Positions 34,554 to 43,549 of a DNA stretch of 64,000 nt are shown in pieces; positions within the stretch are counted from its first letter, which is position 1; every line of letters starts with the position of its first letter. This stretch comes from Enterobacter sp. RIT418. Lineage in GTDB: Bacteria; Pseudomonadota; Gammaproteobacteria; Enterobacterales; Enterobacteriaceae. A program made the translations under genes and the position numbers. Under the pieces are notes generated by a model, which worked only from the letters and a program-made list of their open reading frames with translations, was not told where the DNA came from and did not search any database. Where the stretch lies: positions 266,450-330,449 of the forward strand of contig NZ_QBJD02000002.1 in the NCBI RefSeq assembly GCF_003057745.1. The letters run 5' to 3'.

Positions 34554-35810
34554 ATGAACCTTAAGCTGCAGCTTAAAATATTGTCGTTTCTGCAGTTCTG
34601 CCTGTGGGGTAGCTGGCTGACTACACTCGGCTCCTATATGTTTGTGACGCTCAAGTTCGACGGTGCGTCCATCGGTGCCGTCTACAGCTCGCTGGGCATC
34701 GCGGCGGTCTTTATGCCAACGCTGCTGGGCATCGTGGCGGATAAGTGGCTAAGCGCGAAGTGGCTGTACATGCTTTGCCATCTGGTGGGGGCGGGGACGC
34801 TGTTTATGGCGGCCGAAGTGACCACGCCGGGGGCGATGTTCATGGTGATCCTGCTTAACTCGCTGGCCTATATGCCAACGCTTGGGCTGATCAACACCAT
34901 CTCCTACTACCGCCTGAAGTCTGCCGGACTGGATATCGTGACCGATTTCCCGCCAATCCGCATCTGGGGCACCATCGGCTTTATCATGGCGATGTGGGGC
35001 GTGAGCTTCGCGGGCTTTGAGCTGAGCCACATGCAGCTCTACATCGGCGCGGCGCTCTCCGTGCTGCTGGCGCTGTTCACCCTGACGCTGCCCACCATTC
35101 CGGTTTCTAACCAGCAGAAAAACCAGAGCTGGAGCACCATGCTCGGCCTGGACGCCTTCGCGCTGTTCAAAAACAAGCGCATGGCGATCTTCTTTATCTT
35201 CTCCATGCTGCTGGGCGCGGAGCTGCAAATCACCAACATGTTCGGCAACACCTTCCTGCACAGCTTCGATAACAACCCGCTGTTCAGCGGTAGCTTTATC
35301 GTTGAGCACGCGTCGGTGATGATGTCCATCTCGCAGATCTCCGAGACGCTGTTCATCCTGACCATACCGTTCTTCCTGAGCCGCTACGGCATTAAGAACG
35401 TGATGCTGATCAGCATCGCGGCGTGGATGCTGCGCTTCGGCCTGTTCGCCTACGGCGACCCAAGCCCGTTCGGCACCGTGCTGCTGGTGCTGTCGATGAT
35501 TGTCTACGGCTGCGCCTTCGACTTCTTCAACATCTCCGGTTCGGTATTTGTGGAAAAAGAAGTGAAGCCTGAAATTCGCGCCAGCGCGCAGGGCATGTTC
35601 CTGATGATGACCAACGGCTTCGGCTGTATTCTGGGCGGCGTGGTGAGCGGTAAAGTGGTTGAGATGTACACCACCAACGGCATCACCGACTGGCAGCCGG
35701 TGTGGCTGATTTTCGCCGCATACTCGCTGGTGCTGTTCTTCGCGTTCATCGCGCTGTTCAAGTACAAGCACGTTCGCGTGCCAAACGGTGCGCAGCCGGT
35801 AGCGCATTAA
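34554..35810 (+). CDS. nupG: Nucleoside:proton symporter NupG
   Basis: Protein of 418 aa, equal to E. coli NupG, with start MNLKLQLKILSFLQFCLWGS and upstream GAGGAAAG. It is a 12-helix MFS nucleoside:H+ symporter of the inner membrane taking up purine and pyrimidine nucleosides. Typical stretches are TDFPPIRIWGTIGFI, ITNMFGNTFLHSF and ASAQGMFLMMTNGFG. The upstream region (34390-34553) has an AT-rich promoter-like stretch with TAGAAT near 34480; CytR/CRP control is expected from E. coli but not clearly read here. Confidence 0.97.
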   Translation: MNLKLQLKILSFLQFCLWGSWLTTLGSYMFVTLKFDGASIGAVYSSLGIAAVFMPTLLGIVADKWLSAKWLYMLCHLVGAGTLFMAAEVTTPGAMFMVILLNSLAYMPTLGLINTISYYRLKSAGLDIVTDFPPIRIWGTIGFIMAMWGVSFAGFELSHMQLYIGAALSVLLALFTLTLPTIPVSNQQKNQSWSTMLGLDAFALFKNKRMAIFFIFSMLLGAELQITNMFGNTFLHSFDNNPLFSGSFIVEHASVMMSISQISETLFILTIPFFLSRYGIKNVMLISIAAWMLRFGLFAYGDPSPFGTVLLVLSMIVYGCAFDFFNISGSVFVEKEVKPEIRASAQGMFLMMTNGFGCILGGVVSGKVVEMYTTNGITDWQPVWLIFAAYSLVLFFAFIALFKYKHVRVPNGAQPVAH

Positions 35811-35817
35811 CTGTTGT

Positions 35818-35890
35818 GCCCGGTGGCAGCTTCGCTTACCGGGCCTGCAAAACCAGACCGTAGGCCGGGCAAGCGTCAGCGCTACCCGGC
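35818..35890. repeat. REP pair between nupG and citG
   Basis: Two imperfect palindromes: GCCCGGTGGCAGCTTCGC paired with TTACCGGGC (35818-35844), and GTAGGCCGGGCAAGCG paired with CGCTACCCGGC (35860-35890). They resemble classical enterobacterial REP units in head-to-tail or inverted pairing (a BIME). They sit between the convergent nupG and citG stops and probably serve as a transcription barrier in both directions. Confidence 0.85.
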
Positions 35891-36693
35891 TATTTTATTG
35901 CAGAGAGCACCCACCCCACCGACAGCAAATCCGCGCTGCCGCCCGGACTCAGGTTCCGTTCAATCAATGCGTTATCCATATCAAGCAGCGCCTGATTATC
36001 CCAGCCGTTAGCCAGCAGGTCCCGCGCGTAGCCCTGAACGTAGCGCAGCCCGTCAATGCCGCCGCGCGACACCAGGTTGCTGTCCTGATTGACTGACATC
36101 AGGCGCAGCAGCAGCCCGTGAAGCGAGCGTCCGCTCCACGCGTCCAGCGCCCTGCGAGCCGTGGCAAAACCACTTTCCGCCTCGCCGCGCGCGCCGGTCA
36201 TGCCGTACAGCTGATACTGTCGCTCCCCCGCCGTCGCCTGCCCGCGCCGTGCCGCCAGCTCACGCGCCACCAGCCCGCGGCAAATGTTACTCACCTCACA
36301 GCAGAGGCTGTCTGCACAGAGATTTTTCACACGCCCGGCGGCGAAACAGAGCAGGCCGAGCGCGAAAATGCCCCCTTTATGCGTGTTAACGCCTCCCGTT
36401 GCCTCCAGCATCGCCTGCTCGCAGGCCATCCCCATCGGGCGGATAATCCGTAGCTGTGCGTCAGCGGGTTTATCGGCATGCGCGTGACCAAGTTCAGCGA
36501 AACGTGAAAACCACGGCGCAATCGCCGCAATGCTGCGGACGAACAGCGCGTGGTCCATATCGCGATGGGAACCGTTATTGAGCCTGTCCACCAGCCCCGG
36601 CTTCGGCGTCAGCTCCAGCTCCTGCCACAGCGCCGCTTCGGCAAGCGCGGGCACGTCCGCCGGGCGCGGTTTAGTCGCGAGCAAACCAGTCAT
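35890..36693 (-). CDS. citG: Triphosphoribosyl-dephospho-CoA synthase CitG
   Basis: Protein of 267 aa from ATG 36693, preceded by GGAG inside citX; a longer frame to 36729 exists. It makes the citrate lyase prosthetic group precursor from ATP and dephospho-CoA. The family landmarks ELTPKPGLVDRLNNGSH, GGVNTHKGGIFALGLL, LYGMTGARGEAESGF and the C-terminal ERNLSPGGSADLL are present. It is the last gene of the citrate operon and overlaps citX by 23 bases. Confidence 0.94.
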   Translation of the reverse strand: MTGLLATKPRPADVPALAEAALWQELELTPKPGLVDRLNNGSHRDMDHALFVRSIAAIAPWFSRFAELGHAHADKPADAQLRIIRPMGMACEQAMLEATGGVNTHKGGIFALGLLCFAAGRVKNLCADSLCCEVSNICRGLVARELAARRGQATAGERQYQLYGMTGARGEAESGFATARRALDAWSGRSLHGLLLRLMSVNQDSNLVSRGGIDGLRYVQGYARDLLANGWDNQALLDMDNALIERNLSPGGSADLLSVGWVLSAIK

Positions 36694-37210
36694 CGATCGT
36701 CTTCTCCACGCGGGCCACGACCTGCTCAACGGGATGCTTGCGCGAGCGCGAGCAGGCGTGGGCGGGCTCGTCGCAGATCAGGCAGCGGCGCAAATTTGCC
36801 CCCAGGGACTGACGCCCGACGTGGCCGTTTACAGGGCAGATGACGTCCAGATCCCACAGCCTGCCGAGCGGGTGCGTCTGCTCCAGCGCCGCGCAGTGGG
36901 CCTTAATTTCCGCCGCCGGATGGGCAACGCACCACAGCGCTTCCGGCCCGGTCGGCAGCCACAGCACCTGGCGGTCCAGCACCTGCCAGCGCATCTCCCA
37001 CAGCAGCTGATCGCACATTTGCAGCGCCACGCCCATCGTGTTGCGGTAGCGCAGGCTGTCTTTAACTTCCCCCGGCGTCACCAGCGTGAGCGAGATAACC
37101 GGTTGATGATAGTGGGCAAGCCAGTCAGCCTGACGGGCCACGCGGCGCTCTTTCGCCGCCAGCAGCTCGTCCAGGCTGACACCCGCCCGTACGGGTGTCT
37201 CTGAAATCAT
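36671..37210 (-). CDS. citX: Apo-citrate lyase phosphoribosyl-dephospho-CoA transferase CitX
   Basis: Protein of 179 aa. It transfers the prosthetic group to the acyl-carrier subunit CitD. The catalytic motif appears as HPLGRLWDLDVICPVNG (the GRxxDxDV pattern), followed by a Cys-containing end (RRCLICDEPAHACSRSR). It starts two bases after the citF stop and its end overlaps citG, so the two maturation genes are translationally linked. Confidence 0.94.
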   Translation of the reverse strand: MISETPVRAGVSLDELLAAKERRVARQADWLAHYHQPVISLTLVTPGEVKDSLRYRNTMGVALQMCDQLLWEMRWQVLDRQVLWLPTGPEALWCVAHPAAEIKAHCAALEQTHPLGRLWDLDVICPVNGHVGRQSLGANLRRCLICDEPAHACSRSRKHPVEQVVARVEKTIDDWFARD

Positions 37211-37212
37211 AC

Positions 37213-38730
37213 TTACTCCTTCACCTGCCGCACGGTGTCAATCACGCTGCCGTCGCGGTAGCGGATAACGCCGACGATCTTGTCGGTAAACTCAATGGGC
37301 TTTGGCTCGCCGGTCAGCGATATCGCCCGCTCATACAGCGCGGTGATATCCACGACCTGTAGCCCCGCCGCCAGCAGCCGCTCGCGGATCTCCGGGCGCG
37401 CCGGGTTCACCGCAATGCCGTGATCGGTGACCAGCACGTCGATGCTCTCGCCCGGCGTCAGGCGGGTAGTGACGCGCTTTACTACCGTCGGAATACGGCT
37501 GCGCAGCAGCGGCGCGACGACGATAGTCAGGTTCGCCGCTGCGGCCACGTCGCAGTGGCCGCCGGACGCGCCGCGCATCACGCCGTCGGAGCCGGTGATG
37601 ACGTTAACGTTAAATTCGACGTCGATTTCCAGCGCGCTGAGGATCACCACGTCGAGCTGGTCGCAGCTTGCCGCCTTGCTGCCGGGGTTGGCGTAAACGT
37701 TGGTGGAGATCTCCACGTGGTTCGGATTGCGCGCCAGCGAGGCCGCCGCCTGGCCGTCAAAGCACTGGGTATCGAGCAGCGTTTCGATCAGGCCTTTCTC
37801 GTGCAGATCGACAAGGCTGCCGGTGATCCCGCCGAGCGCGAAGCGCGCCTTCACGCCGCTGCGCTCCATCTTCTCTTCCATGAAGCGCGTACAGGCCGTG
37901 GCCGCCGCGCCGGAGCCGGTCTGCATCGAGAAGCCCGGTTTGAAGTAGCCGGAGTGTTCAATGACGTCCGCCGCGTAGCGGGCAATCATCAGTTCGCGCG
38001 GGTTGCTGGTGACGCGCGCCGCGCCGACGCTGATTTTCGCCGGATCGCCCACGCTCTCGACCTGCACAACGTAGTCCACGCGGTCCTGCACGATGCTGGC
38101 GGGCATGTTGGGGAACGGCACCAGCGCTTCGGTCAGCAGCACCACCTTACGGGCAAACTGCGCGTCCACCATGGCGTAGCCCAGGGAACCGCAGCACGAT
38201 TTGCCGTGCGTGCCGTTGGCGTTGCCAAACTCATCGCTGCACGGCACGCCGAGAAACGCCACGTCGATGTTCAGCTCGCCGTTCTGCAGCAGCTTGACGC
38301 GCCCGCCGTGGGAGTGGATTTGCACCGGCTCGTCCATCAGCCCGCGGGAGATGGCCTCCGCGAGTTTGCCGCGCATGCCCGACGTGTAAATCCGGGTGAT
38401 AACGCCGCTTTCAATGTGCTCGATCAGCGCGTCGTTGCAGGTCATCAGCGAGCTGGAGGCCAGGGTCAGGTTTTTGAAGCCCATTTTCGCCAGCAGCGCC
38501 ACGACGGAGTTGATCACCCGGTCGCCTTCGCGAAACGCGTGGTGGAAGGAGATGGTCATGCCGTCCTTTAAGCCGCTGCGCGCTACCGCCTCTTCAACGG
38601 AGGCGCAGAGCTTGCGGTTGTGCTTCGCGTCGCTATCCGCCAGCCACGGCGTCGCGCTGTGGGCCGTTTCAAAGGGTTTGAGGTCCCGAAGATGGGGAAA
38701 ATTCACGTGAAGAAGTTCTGTCTGATTCAT
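37213..38730 (-). CDS. citF: Citrate lyase alpha subunit CitF
   Basis: Protein of 505 aa from MNQTELLHVNFPHLRD at 38730. The alpha subunit swaps the acetyl group on the carrier for citrate, forming citryl-ACP (citrate CoA-transferase activity). CoA-transferase-like stretches SFHHAFREGDRVINSV, HSHGGRVKLLQNGEL, QTGSGAAATACTRFMEE and VITGSDGVMRGASGGHCD are clear. The upstream in-frame extension to 38874 lies within citE and is rejected. It is ten bases after citE. Confidence 0.96.
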   Translation of the reverse strand: MNQTELLHVNFPHLRDLKPFETAHSATPWLADSDAKHNRKLCASVEEAVARSGLKDGMTISFHHAFREGDRVINSVVALLAKMGFKNLTLASSSLMTCNDALIEHIESGVITRIYTSGMRGKLAEAISRGLMDEPVQIHSHGGRVKLLQNGELNIDVAFLGVPCSDEFGNANGTHGKSCCGSLGYAMVDAQFARKVVLLTEALVPFPNMPASIVQDRVDYVVQVESVGDPAKISVGAARVTSNPRELMIARYAADVIEHSGYFKPGFSMQTGSGAAATACTRFMEEKMERSGVKARFALGGITGSLVDLHEKGLIETLLDTQCFDGQAAASLARNPNHVEISTNVYANPGSKAASCDQLDVVILSALEIDVEFNVNVITGSDGVMRGASGGHCDVAAAANLTIVVAPLLRSRIPTVVKRVTTRLTPGESIDVLVTDHGIAVNPARPEIRERLLAAGLQVVDITALYERAISLTGEPKPIEFTDKIVGVIRYRDGSVIDTVRQVKE

Positions 38731-38740
38731 TATCTCATCC

Positions 38741-39616
38741 TTACCGACGCACGCCGGAGGCCGCCGCGCGCTCAAGCACCACCTGCGCGTGGTGAATAAT
38801 CGGCGCATCAACCATTTTGCCGTTGAGCGACACCACGCCCAGGCCGTTGCGCTCGCCCTCTTCCGCGGCTTCAATCACGCGCCTGGCGTGATCCACTTCC
38901 TGCTGGGTCGGCGCGTAGGCGTTGTGCAGCAGGTCAATCTGGCGCGGGTTAATCAGCGATTTGCCGTTAAAGCCCATCTTGCGGATCAGATCGACCTCGC
39001 GCAGGAATCCGGCCTCGTCGTTCACGTCAGACCACACCACGTCGAACGCGTCGATACCCGCGGCGCGGGCGGCATGCAGGACGGCGCAGCGGGCGTAAAA
39101 TAGCTCTGTACCGTCGCCGCGCTCGGTCTGCATATCCATCACGTAGTCAAAGGCCGCCAGCGCGATGCCGATCAGGCGCGGCGAGCTGCGGGCAATCGCC
39201 ACGGCGTTGATCACGCCAATGGCCGATTCAATCGCCGCCATGACGCGGGTGGAGCCGACCTCGCGCCCGCACTCGCGCTCGATGCGCTCAAGGTGGCCTT
39301 CAAGTTCATACACGTCTTCGGGCGTATCGGTTTTCGGCAGGCGGATCACGTCCACGCCCGCGTACACGGCGGCCTCCAGATCCCGCAGGCCAAACGGCGT
39401 GCTGAGCGGGTTAATGCGCACCACGGTTTCAATATCCTGATACATCGGGTGCTGCAGCGCGTGGAACACCAGCATCCTTGCGGTGTCTTTCTCGCGCAGG
39501 GCCACCGCGTCCTCAAGGTCAAACATGATGGAATCCGGGCGGTAGATAAAGGCGGTGGAGAGCATGGCGGCGTTGGCGCCCGGCAGGAACAGCATGCTGC
39601 GGCGGAGTTTGCTCAT
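38741..39616 (-). CDS. citE: Citrate lyase beta subunit CitE
   Basis: Protein of 291 aa. It cleaves citryl-ACP to oxaloacetate and acetyl-ACP. It is a HpcH/HpaI-type barrel with [28 protein letters not shown] (metal-binding acidic residues), [26 protein letters not shown] and [14 protein letters not shown]. The start overlaps the citD stop by four bases (ATGA). Length and motifs match the functional citrate lyase subunit rather than CitE-like paralogues. Confidence 0.95.
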   Translation of the reverse strand: MSKLRRSMLFLPGANAAMLSTAFIYRPDSIMFDLEDAVALREKDTARMLVFHALQHPMYQDIETVVRINPLSTPFGLRDLEAAVYAGVDVIRLPKTDTPEDVYELEGHLERIERECGREVGSTRVMAAIESAIGVINAVAIARSSPRLIGIALAAFDYVMDMQTERGDGTELFYARCAVLHAARAAGIDAFDVVWSDVNDEAGFLREVDLIRKMGFNGKSLINPRQIDLLHNAYAPTQQEVDHARRVIEAAEEGERNGLGVVSLNGKMVDAPIIHHAQVVLERAAASGVRR

Positions 39617-39906
39617 TTCAGCGCCTCCCAGCCGATGGCCTGCTCGTCGGCGGCGCGCAGAAGCGCGCTCTGCAGGCGGGCGCGAATGACGCAGTCCAGC
39701 GCCCCTTTGTCTTCGATAATGATTAATCCCTGGCGCACGCTCATGGCGCGCAGGGTGTCGTTAACGACCCGGCGGATCTGTTCGCCAAACTGCTTCATCA
39801 CTTCACTGTGGATGACAATCTCCAGCTCGCCGTCGGCGGGGGCGATTTTCACCATCAGGTCGCTGGACTCCTGCGTTCCGGCCAGCGCCTCCCTTACAAT
39901 TTTCAT
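39613..39906 (-). CDS. citD: Citrate lyase acyl carrier protein CitD
   Basis: Protein of 97 aa starting [20 protein letters not shown] at 39906. The conserved Ser of the ESSD motif (Ser14) is the expected attachment point of the phosphoribosyl-dephospho-CoA arm, delivered by CitX/CitG and acetylated by Cit[18 protein letters not shown] in the second half is also typical. Upstream in-frame sequence to 40164 belongs to citC in another frame. Confidence 0.95.
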   Translation of the reverse strand: MKIVREALAGTQESSDLMVKIAPADGELEIVIHSEVMKQFGEQIRRVVNDTLRAMSVRQGLIIIEDKGALDCVIRARLQSALLRAADEQAIGWEALK

Positions 39907-39922
39907 GTTCAATTCCTGGTAG

Positions 39923-40948
39923 TTATGCAACTTCCGCACGCTCGCGATAGTGCGCTTCGAGGTGCGCGAAGGTGGAGTCCGGGACGATCTCCCGGATCCG
40001 GGAAAACCGCTGTGTTTTGAGTAAACGCCGCACTTCCGACGCCGAAATGGCGTTGCCGGCGGCCTTGAGGCGCGGCATCTCCACCACCTCGATGTGCGTG
40101 GCGAGCAGGTCGTGCAGCGTCTGGTTGTACTGACGGGTGATATCGCAGAACGGCTCCGAGCCAATAAAGCGGTGGGTGATGCCCAGCGCCGGGGCGATAA
40201 AGTCCCGGAAGATCAGCACGTCGATCTCGCTCCACGCCTGCTGCACCTTGCCGCTCTCCTTGAGGAAGTAGGCCGGAAAGGTGGCGCGGGAGATGATGTA
40301 CTGCGAGCCTTCGTGAACCACCACGTTCGGCAGGTGCGCCACGCCCGCGCGCACCATTTCAATGCGCGCGCGGAACGGAAAGAACGAGGCGTCTTCGCGC
40401 ACCACGAACAGGTGCAGGGCATCGCACCGACCCGCCGCCTGCTCCACCAGATGGCGGTGGCCGAGGGTGAACGGATTGGCGTTCATCACGATCGCGCCGA
40501 TCTTCTCCCCGCACTTGCGCTTCGAGCGCAGGGATCGGCAGTAGCGTTCGATCCCCTGCGGCGCGTTCTCCATCAGCACCGCGCTGTTGCCGCTCTGGGC
40601 AATCGGCCAGAAGCCGCTGCGGCCAAACCGCTCCCGGTTGCACGGGCGGGTGCAGAGGAAGAGGTGAAAATGGCCGCGCTCCAGCGCCGCGTTCTCCACT
40701 TCCGCCAGCAGCCGCGCGCTGAGGTTCTCGCCGCGCAGCTGCTCGTTGACCGCCACGCACTTGATGACGTTGGCGGCCAGCCCGGCGCAGCCCACCAGCT
40801 GCGGGCCGGACCAGGCCTCGACGAACAGCTCGATGTCGTTGTCCAGCCCGAGGCCGCTGTCGGCCAGCAGGTAGCGGATCTGGCTCAGGCGCTCCGGGTG
40901 CTTCGCCACCAGCGTGTGGCGAAACTCAACGGTGGAATGCGTGTGCAT
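39923..40948 (-). CDS. citC: [Citrate (pro-3S)-lyase] ligase CitC
   Basis: Protein of 341 aa. It activates citrate lyase by acetylating the thiol of the CitD prosthetic group with acetate and ATP. The N-terminal part is a GNAT-like domain (GCAGLAANVIKCVAVNEQLR); the C-terminal part is a nucleotidyltransferase with the HxGH motif NPFTLGHRHLVEQA and ISASEVRRLLK. It lies 13 bases after the FAH-family gene and 16 before citD. Confidence 0.95.
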   Translation of the reverse strand: MHTHSTVEFRHTLVAKHPERLSQIRYLLADSGLGLDNDIELFVEAWSGPQLVGCAGLAANVIKCVAVNEQLRGENLSARLLAEVENAALERGHFHLFLCTRPCNRERFGRSGFWPIAQSGNSAVLMENAPQGIERYCRSLRSKRKCGEKIGAIVMNANPFTLGHRHLVEQAAGRCDALHLFVVREDASFFPFRARIEMVRAGVAHLPNVVVHEGSQYIISRATFPAYFLKESGKVQQAWSEIDVLIFRDFIAPALGITHRFIGSEPFCDITRQYNQTLHDLLATHIEVVEMPRLKAAGNAISASEVRRLLKTQRFSRIREIVPDSTFAHLEAHYRERAEVA

Positions 40949-40961
40949 GCTGCCGCCTTTC

Positions 40962-41825
40962 TCAGTGCGTCGCCGAAAGCGCCTGCTCCGGCGCTTCGAC
41001 GATCACGTTGCTCAGGTGACCGATGCGCTCGATCTCCACCTCAATGCGATCGCCCTCCTTCATGAACAGCGGCGGGTTACGCTTTTTACCGACGCCGCCC
41101 GGCGATCCGGTGATGATCACGTCGCCCGGGCTTAAGCGGGTAAAGGTGCTGATGTATTCGATCAGCTCCGCGACCTTGTGGATCATGCTGCTGGTGTTGT
41201 CTTCCTGCACCATGCGGCCGTTCAGCCAGGTGCGGATCGCAAGCTGGTGCGGGTCCGGGATCTCATCCGCCGTCGCCATCCACGGGCCAAACGCCCCGGT
41301 CTGCCGCCAGTTTTTGCCGGCGGTGAACCAGGTGTGCTGCCAGTCGCGCGCGGAGCCATCCATGTAGCAGCTGTAGCCCGCCACGTGGCGCAGCGCGTCG
41401 TCGCGGCGGATGTTCTCCCCGCCTTTACCGACGATCACCGCCAGCTCGCCCTCATAGTCGAACTCGCTGGAGCAGCGCGGCTTCAGCACCGGCGCGTTGT
41501 GCCCGGTCTGGGAGTCCGGGAAGCGGACGAACAGCGTCGGGGCCGGGTTGTGCTGGTCAAACTCCTTGCGCTTGTCGGCGTAGTTCATGCCCACGCAGAG
41601 GATTTTTTCCGGGCGTTCAATCACCGGCAGGAAGGTGATGGCGCTCATCGGCACGTCCACCGCATCGTTCAGGTAGCGGGTGGCCTGCGCCAGCCCGTTG
41701 CCCTGCAGCAGCGCCTTGAGGTCGCCGTAGCGGTCGCCCAGGCGGCGGCCTAAATCAATCACGCCGTCGGCCTGGACGATGCCGTAACTGCGTTTTCCCT
41801 GGTGTAAAAAGCTTGCGAGTTTCAT
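40962..41825 (-). CDS. Fumarylacetoacetate hydrolase family protein in citrate operon
   Basis: Protein of 287 aa. The FAH fold is clear: ILCVGMNYADKRKEF, then the metal-binding acidic residues in SSEFDYEGELAVIVGKGG, GYSCYMDGSARDWQ, GAFGPWMATADEIPDP, TSSMIHKVAELIEYIS and GDVIITGSPGGVG. Relatives include 2-keto-acid hydrolases, oxaloacetate decarboxylases and oxaloacetate tautomerases (FAHD1/FAHD2-like). It sits second in the operon, where other bacteria carry oxaloacetate decarboxylase. A role in oxaloacetate handling after citrate cleavage is therefore a reasonable inference, but the substrate is not proven. Confidence 0.88.
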   Translation of the reverse strand: MKLASFLHQGKRSYGIVQADGVIDLGRRLGDRYGDLKALLQGNGLAQATRYLNDAVDVPMSAITFLPVIERPEKILCVGMNYADKRKEFDQHNPAPTLFVRFPDSQTGHNAPVLKPRCSSEFDYEGELAVIVGKGGENIRRDDALRHVAGYSCYMDGSARDWQHTWFTAGKNWRQTGAFGPWMATADEIPDPHQLAIRTWLNGRMVQEDNTSSMIHKVAELIEYISTFTRLSPGDVIITGSPGGVGKKRNPPLFMKEGDRIEVEIERIGHLSNVIVEAPEQALSATH

Positions 41826-41842
41826 TGTTTTTTCCTGAAAAC

Positions 41843-43204
41843 TTAAACGAGGAAGTTGCCGAGTATCAGCAGCGAGACGGAGACGTTAATCGCGCCGCCG
41901 ATGCGGGTAGCAATCTGGGCGAAAGGCATCAGGCTCATGCGGTTGCCTGCGGTCAGGATCGCCACGTCGCCGGTGCCGCCCTGCCCGCTCTGGCAGCAGG
42001 AGACGATGGCAACGTCAATCGGGTGCATGCCGATCTTTTTACCCACGAAGAAGCCCGTCGCCACCAGCGCCGAAACGGTGCTGACGATCACCAGCAGGTT
42101 GCTGACGGTAAAGGCGGCGACCAGCTCGTGCCACGGGGTAATCGCCACGCCAACGGCGAAGAGGATCGGATAGGTGACGGAGGTCTGGAAGAATTTGTAG
42201 ACCACCTGAGATCCTTCCAGCAGGCGCGGAGAGGCGCCGTTGCACAGCTTCACCAGCACGGCGATAAACAGCATGCCAACCGGTGCGGGCAGGCCGATCA
42301 GCTTGTGGCCAAGCATGCCCAGCATGTAGAGCAGCACCGCCAGCAGCGCGCCGGAGGCGATAGTGGTCACGTCCGCCTTGCCGGAGAACGCGGGCTGAGA
42401 AACGCCCGCATCGGCATTCGCGCGGTTAGGCATCAGCTGGCCTTCACCGGTGAGGTGCGGGTAGCGCTTGCCGAGCTGGTTCAGGCAGCCGGAGATGATG
42501 ATTGCCGTCAGGCCGCCGAGCATTACCATCGGCAGCACGCGGCCGAGCGCCACGCCCTGGTCCATGTGCAGCAGGGTGGCATAGCCGATGGAGAGCGGGA
42601 TCGCCCCTTCCCCGACGCCGCCCGCCATGATCGGCAGAATGATAAAGAAGAAGATCTGGAACGGCTCCAGGCCCAGCGCCATGCCGACGCCCATGCCGAC
42701 AATCATGCCGACGATTTCACCGCACAGCATCGGGAAGAAGATGCGCAGGAAGCCCTGAATCAGCACCGTGCGGTTCATGCTCATGATGCTGCCGACGATG
42801 ATGCAGCAGATGTAGAGGTAGAGAATGTTGGTGGATTTGTAGAATTTGGTGGTGGACTCGACCACCACGTTCGGCAGCAGGCCGTAGTAGACCAGCGCGG
42901 AAGGGATAAAGGTGGCGCAAATCGCCGCCGCACCCAGCTTGCCGACAATCGGCAGGCGTTTGCCGAACTCGCCGCAGGCAAAGCCGAAGAAGGCCAGCGT
43001 GGCGACCATCACCACGATGTCGCTCGGCAGCTTTCCGCCCAGGCAGTCAATCGCGATGAGCGCTCCCGCTAATACAAACAGCGGCAGAGGAATAATCCCG
43101 ACTTTCCAGGTATCCATAATATGCCACCAGCGCTCCTTGAGCGATGGCCGCTGAATTTCAATCGGGTCGTGGGTAACAGAGAAAGAATCGTCAGTCGTGC
43201 TCAT
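41843..43204 (-). CDS. 2-hydroxycarboxylate (citrate-type) transporter
   Basis: Protein of 453 aa with about 11 hydrophobic segments. The two GGxG re-entrant loops of the 2HCT family are seen as PIMAGGVGEGAIPLSIGY and SCCQSGQGGTGDVAILTA; an Arg follows in FAQIATRIGG, the conserved substrate-binding position of CitS/CitW. It is first in the citrate lyase operon and should take up citrate, either with Na+ (CitS type) or in exchange for acetate (CitW type, known in Klebsiella). Which mode applies cannot be told from sequence. Its promoter region is shared with the two-component genes. Confidence 0.92.
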   Translation of the reverse strand: MSTTDDSFSVTHDPIEIQRPSLKERWWHIMDTWKVGIIPLPLFVLAGALIAIDCLGGKLPSDIVVMVATLAFFGFACGEFGKRLPIVGKLGAAAICATFIPSALVYYGLLPNVVVESTTKFYKSTNILYLYICCIIVGSIMSMNRTVLIQGFLRIFFPMLCGEIVGMIVGMGVGMALGLEPFQIFFFIILPIMAGGVGEGAIPLSIGYATLLHMDQGVALGRVLPMVMLGGLTAIIISGCLNQLGKRYPHLTGEGQLMPNRANADAGVSQPAFSGKADVTTIASGALLAVLLYMLGMLGHKLIGLPAPVGMLFIAVLVKLCNGASPRLLEGSQVVYKFFQTSVTYPILFAVGVAITPWHELVAAFTVSNLLVIVSTVSALVATGFFVGKKIGMHPIDVAIVSCCQSGQGGTGDVAILTAGNRMSLMPFAQIATRIGGAINVSVSLLILGNFLV

Positions 43205-43549
43205 AATAAGCCCCTTAGTTATTTTGTACGTTCAGCTTAGGGGTGCAAAGGCTTACTTTATGTGAGGAATGACATATTCAGCGCGAAGTTTTAATGGCAG
43301 CTATGGTTTTTATGGTTTCTTTTATTTTATGTGATTTATCGCTTATTTATCGCCGTGGTTTTTATGGTTTCTATTCACGTGCGGATGAGCAAATCGATAA
43401 GGTTAATTAATCCTTAAGACAGCGGTTTATTAAGACAAACCTTTTCCAGGTTGCGCTGTGCAAGGGATCACAACTTTTCGGCAAAACCCGCGCCGGTCGG
43501 GAAAAAGGTGATATATTGCCCAAATTCAATGATTCCGTGCGTGATAGTG
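43205..43549. promoter_or_regulatory. Divergent control region of citrate operon and sensor genes
   Basis: This is a 345-base AT-rich spacer between divergent starts with no gene of its own. It contains a perfect 17-bp direct repeat (separate entry) and a TGTGA half-site at 43261 and 43330 that could take part in CRP binding. In Klebsiella and E. coli the corresponding region is bound by CitB/DpiA and CRP. Confidence 0.7.
43304..43372. repeat. Perfect 17-bp direct repeat, probable response-regulator operators
   Basis: TGGTTTTTATGGTTTCT occurs at 43304-43320 and again at 43356-43372, 52 bp apart start to start, about five DNA turns, so both copies face the same side. Each copy itself repeats TGGTTT nine bases apart. 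This architecture suggests cooperative binding by dimers of the adjacent CitB-type regulator. Binding is inferred. Confidence 0.7.

Noticed and set aside
43205..43549. Phage or CRISPR-like repeats in the citrate spacer
   Set aside because: Only two copies of a 17-bp repeat in a promoter region; regulator operators explain it better. No CRISPR array was found anywhere in the window.
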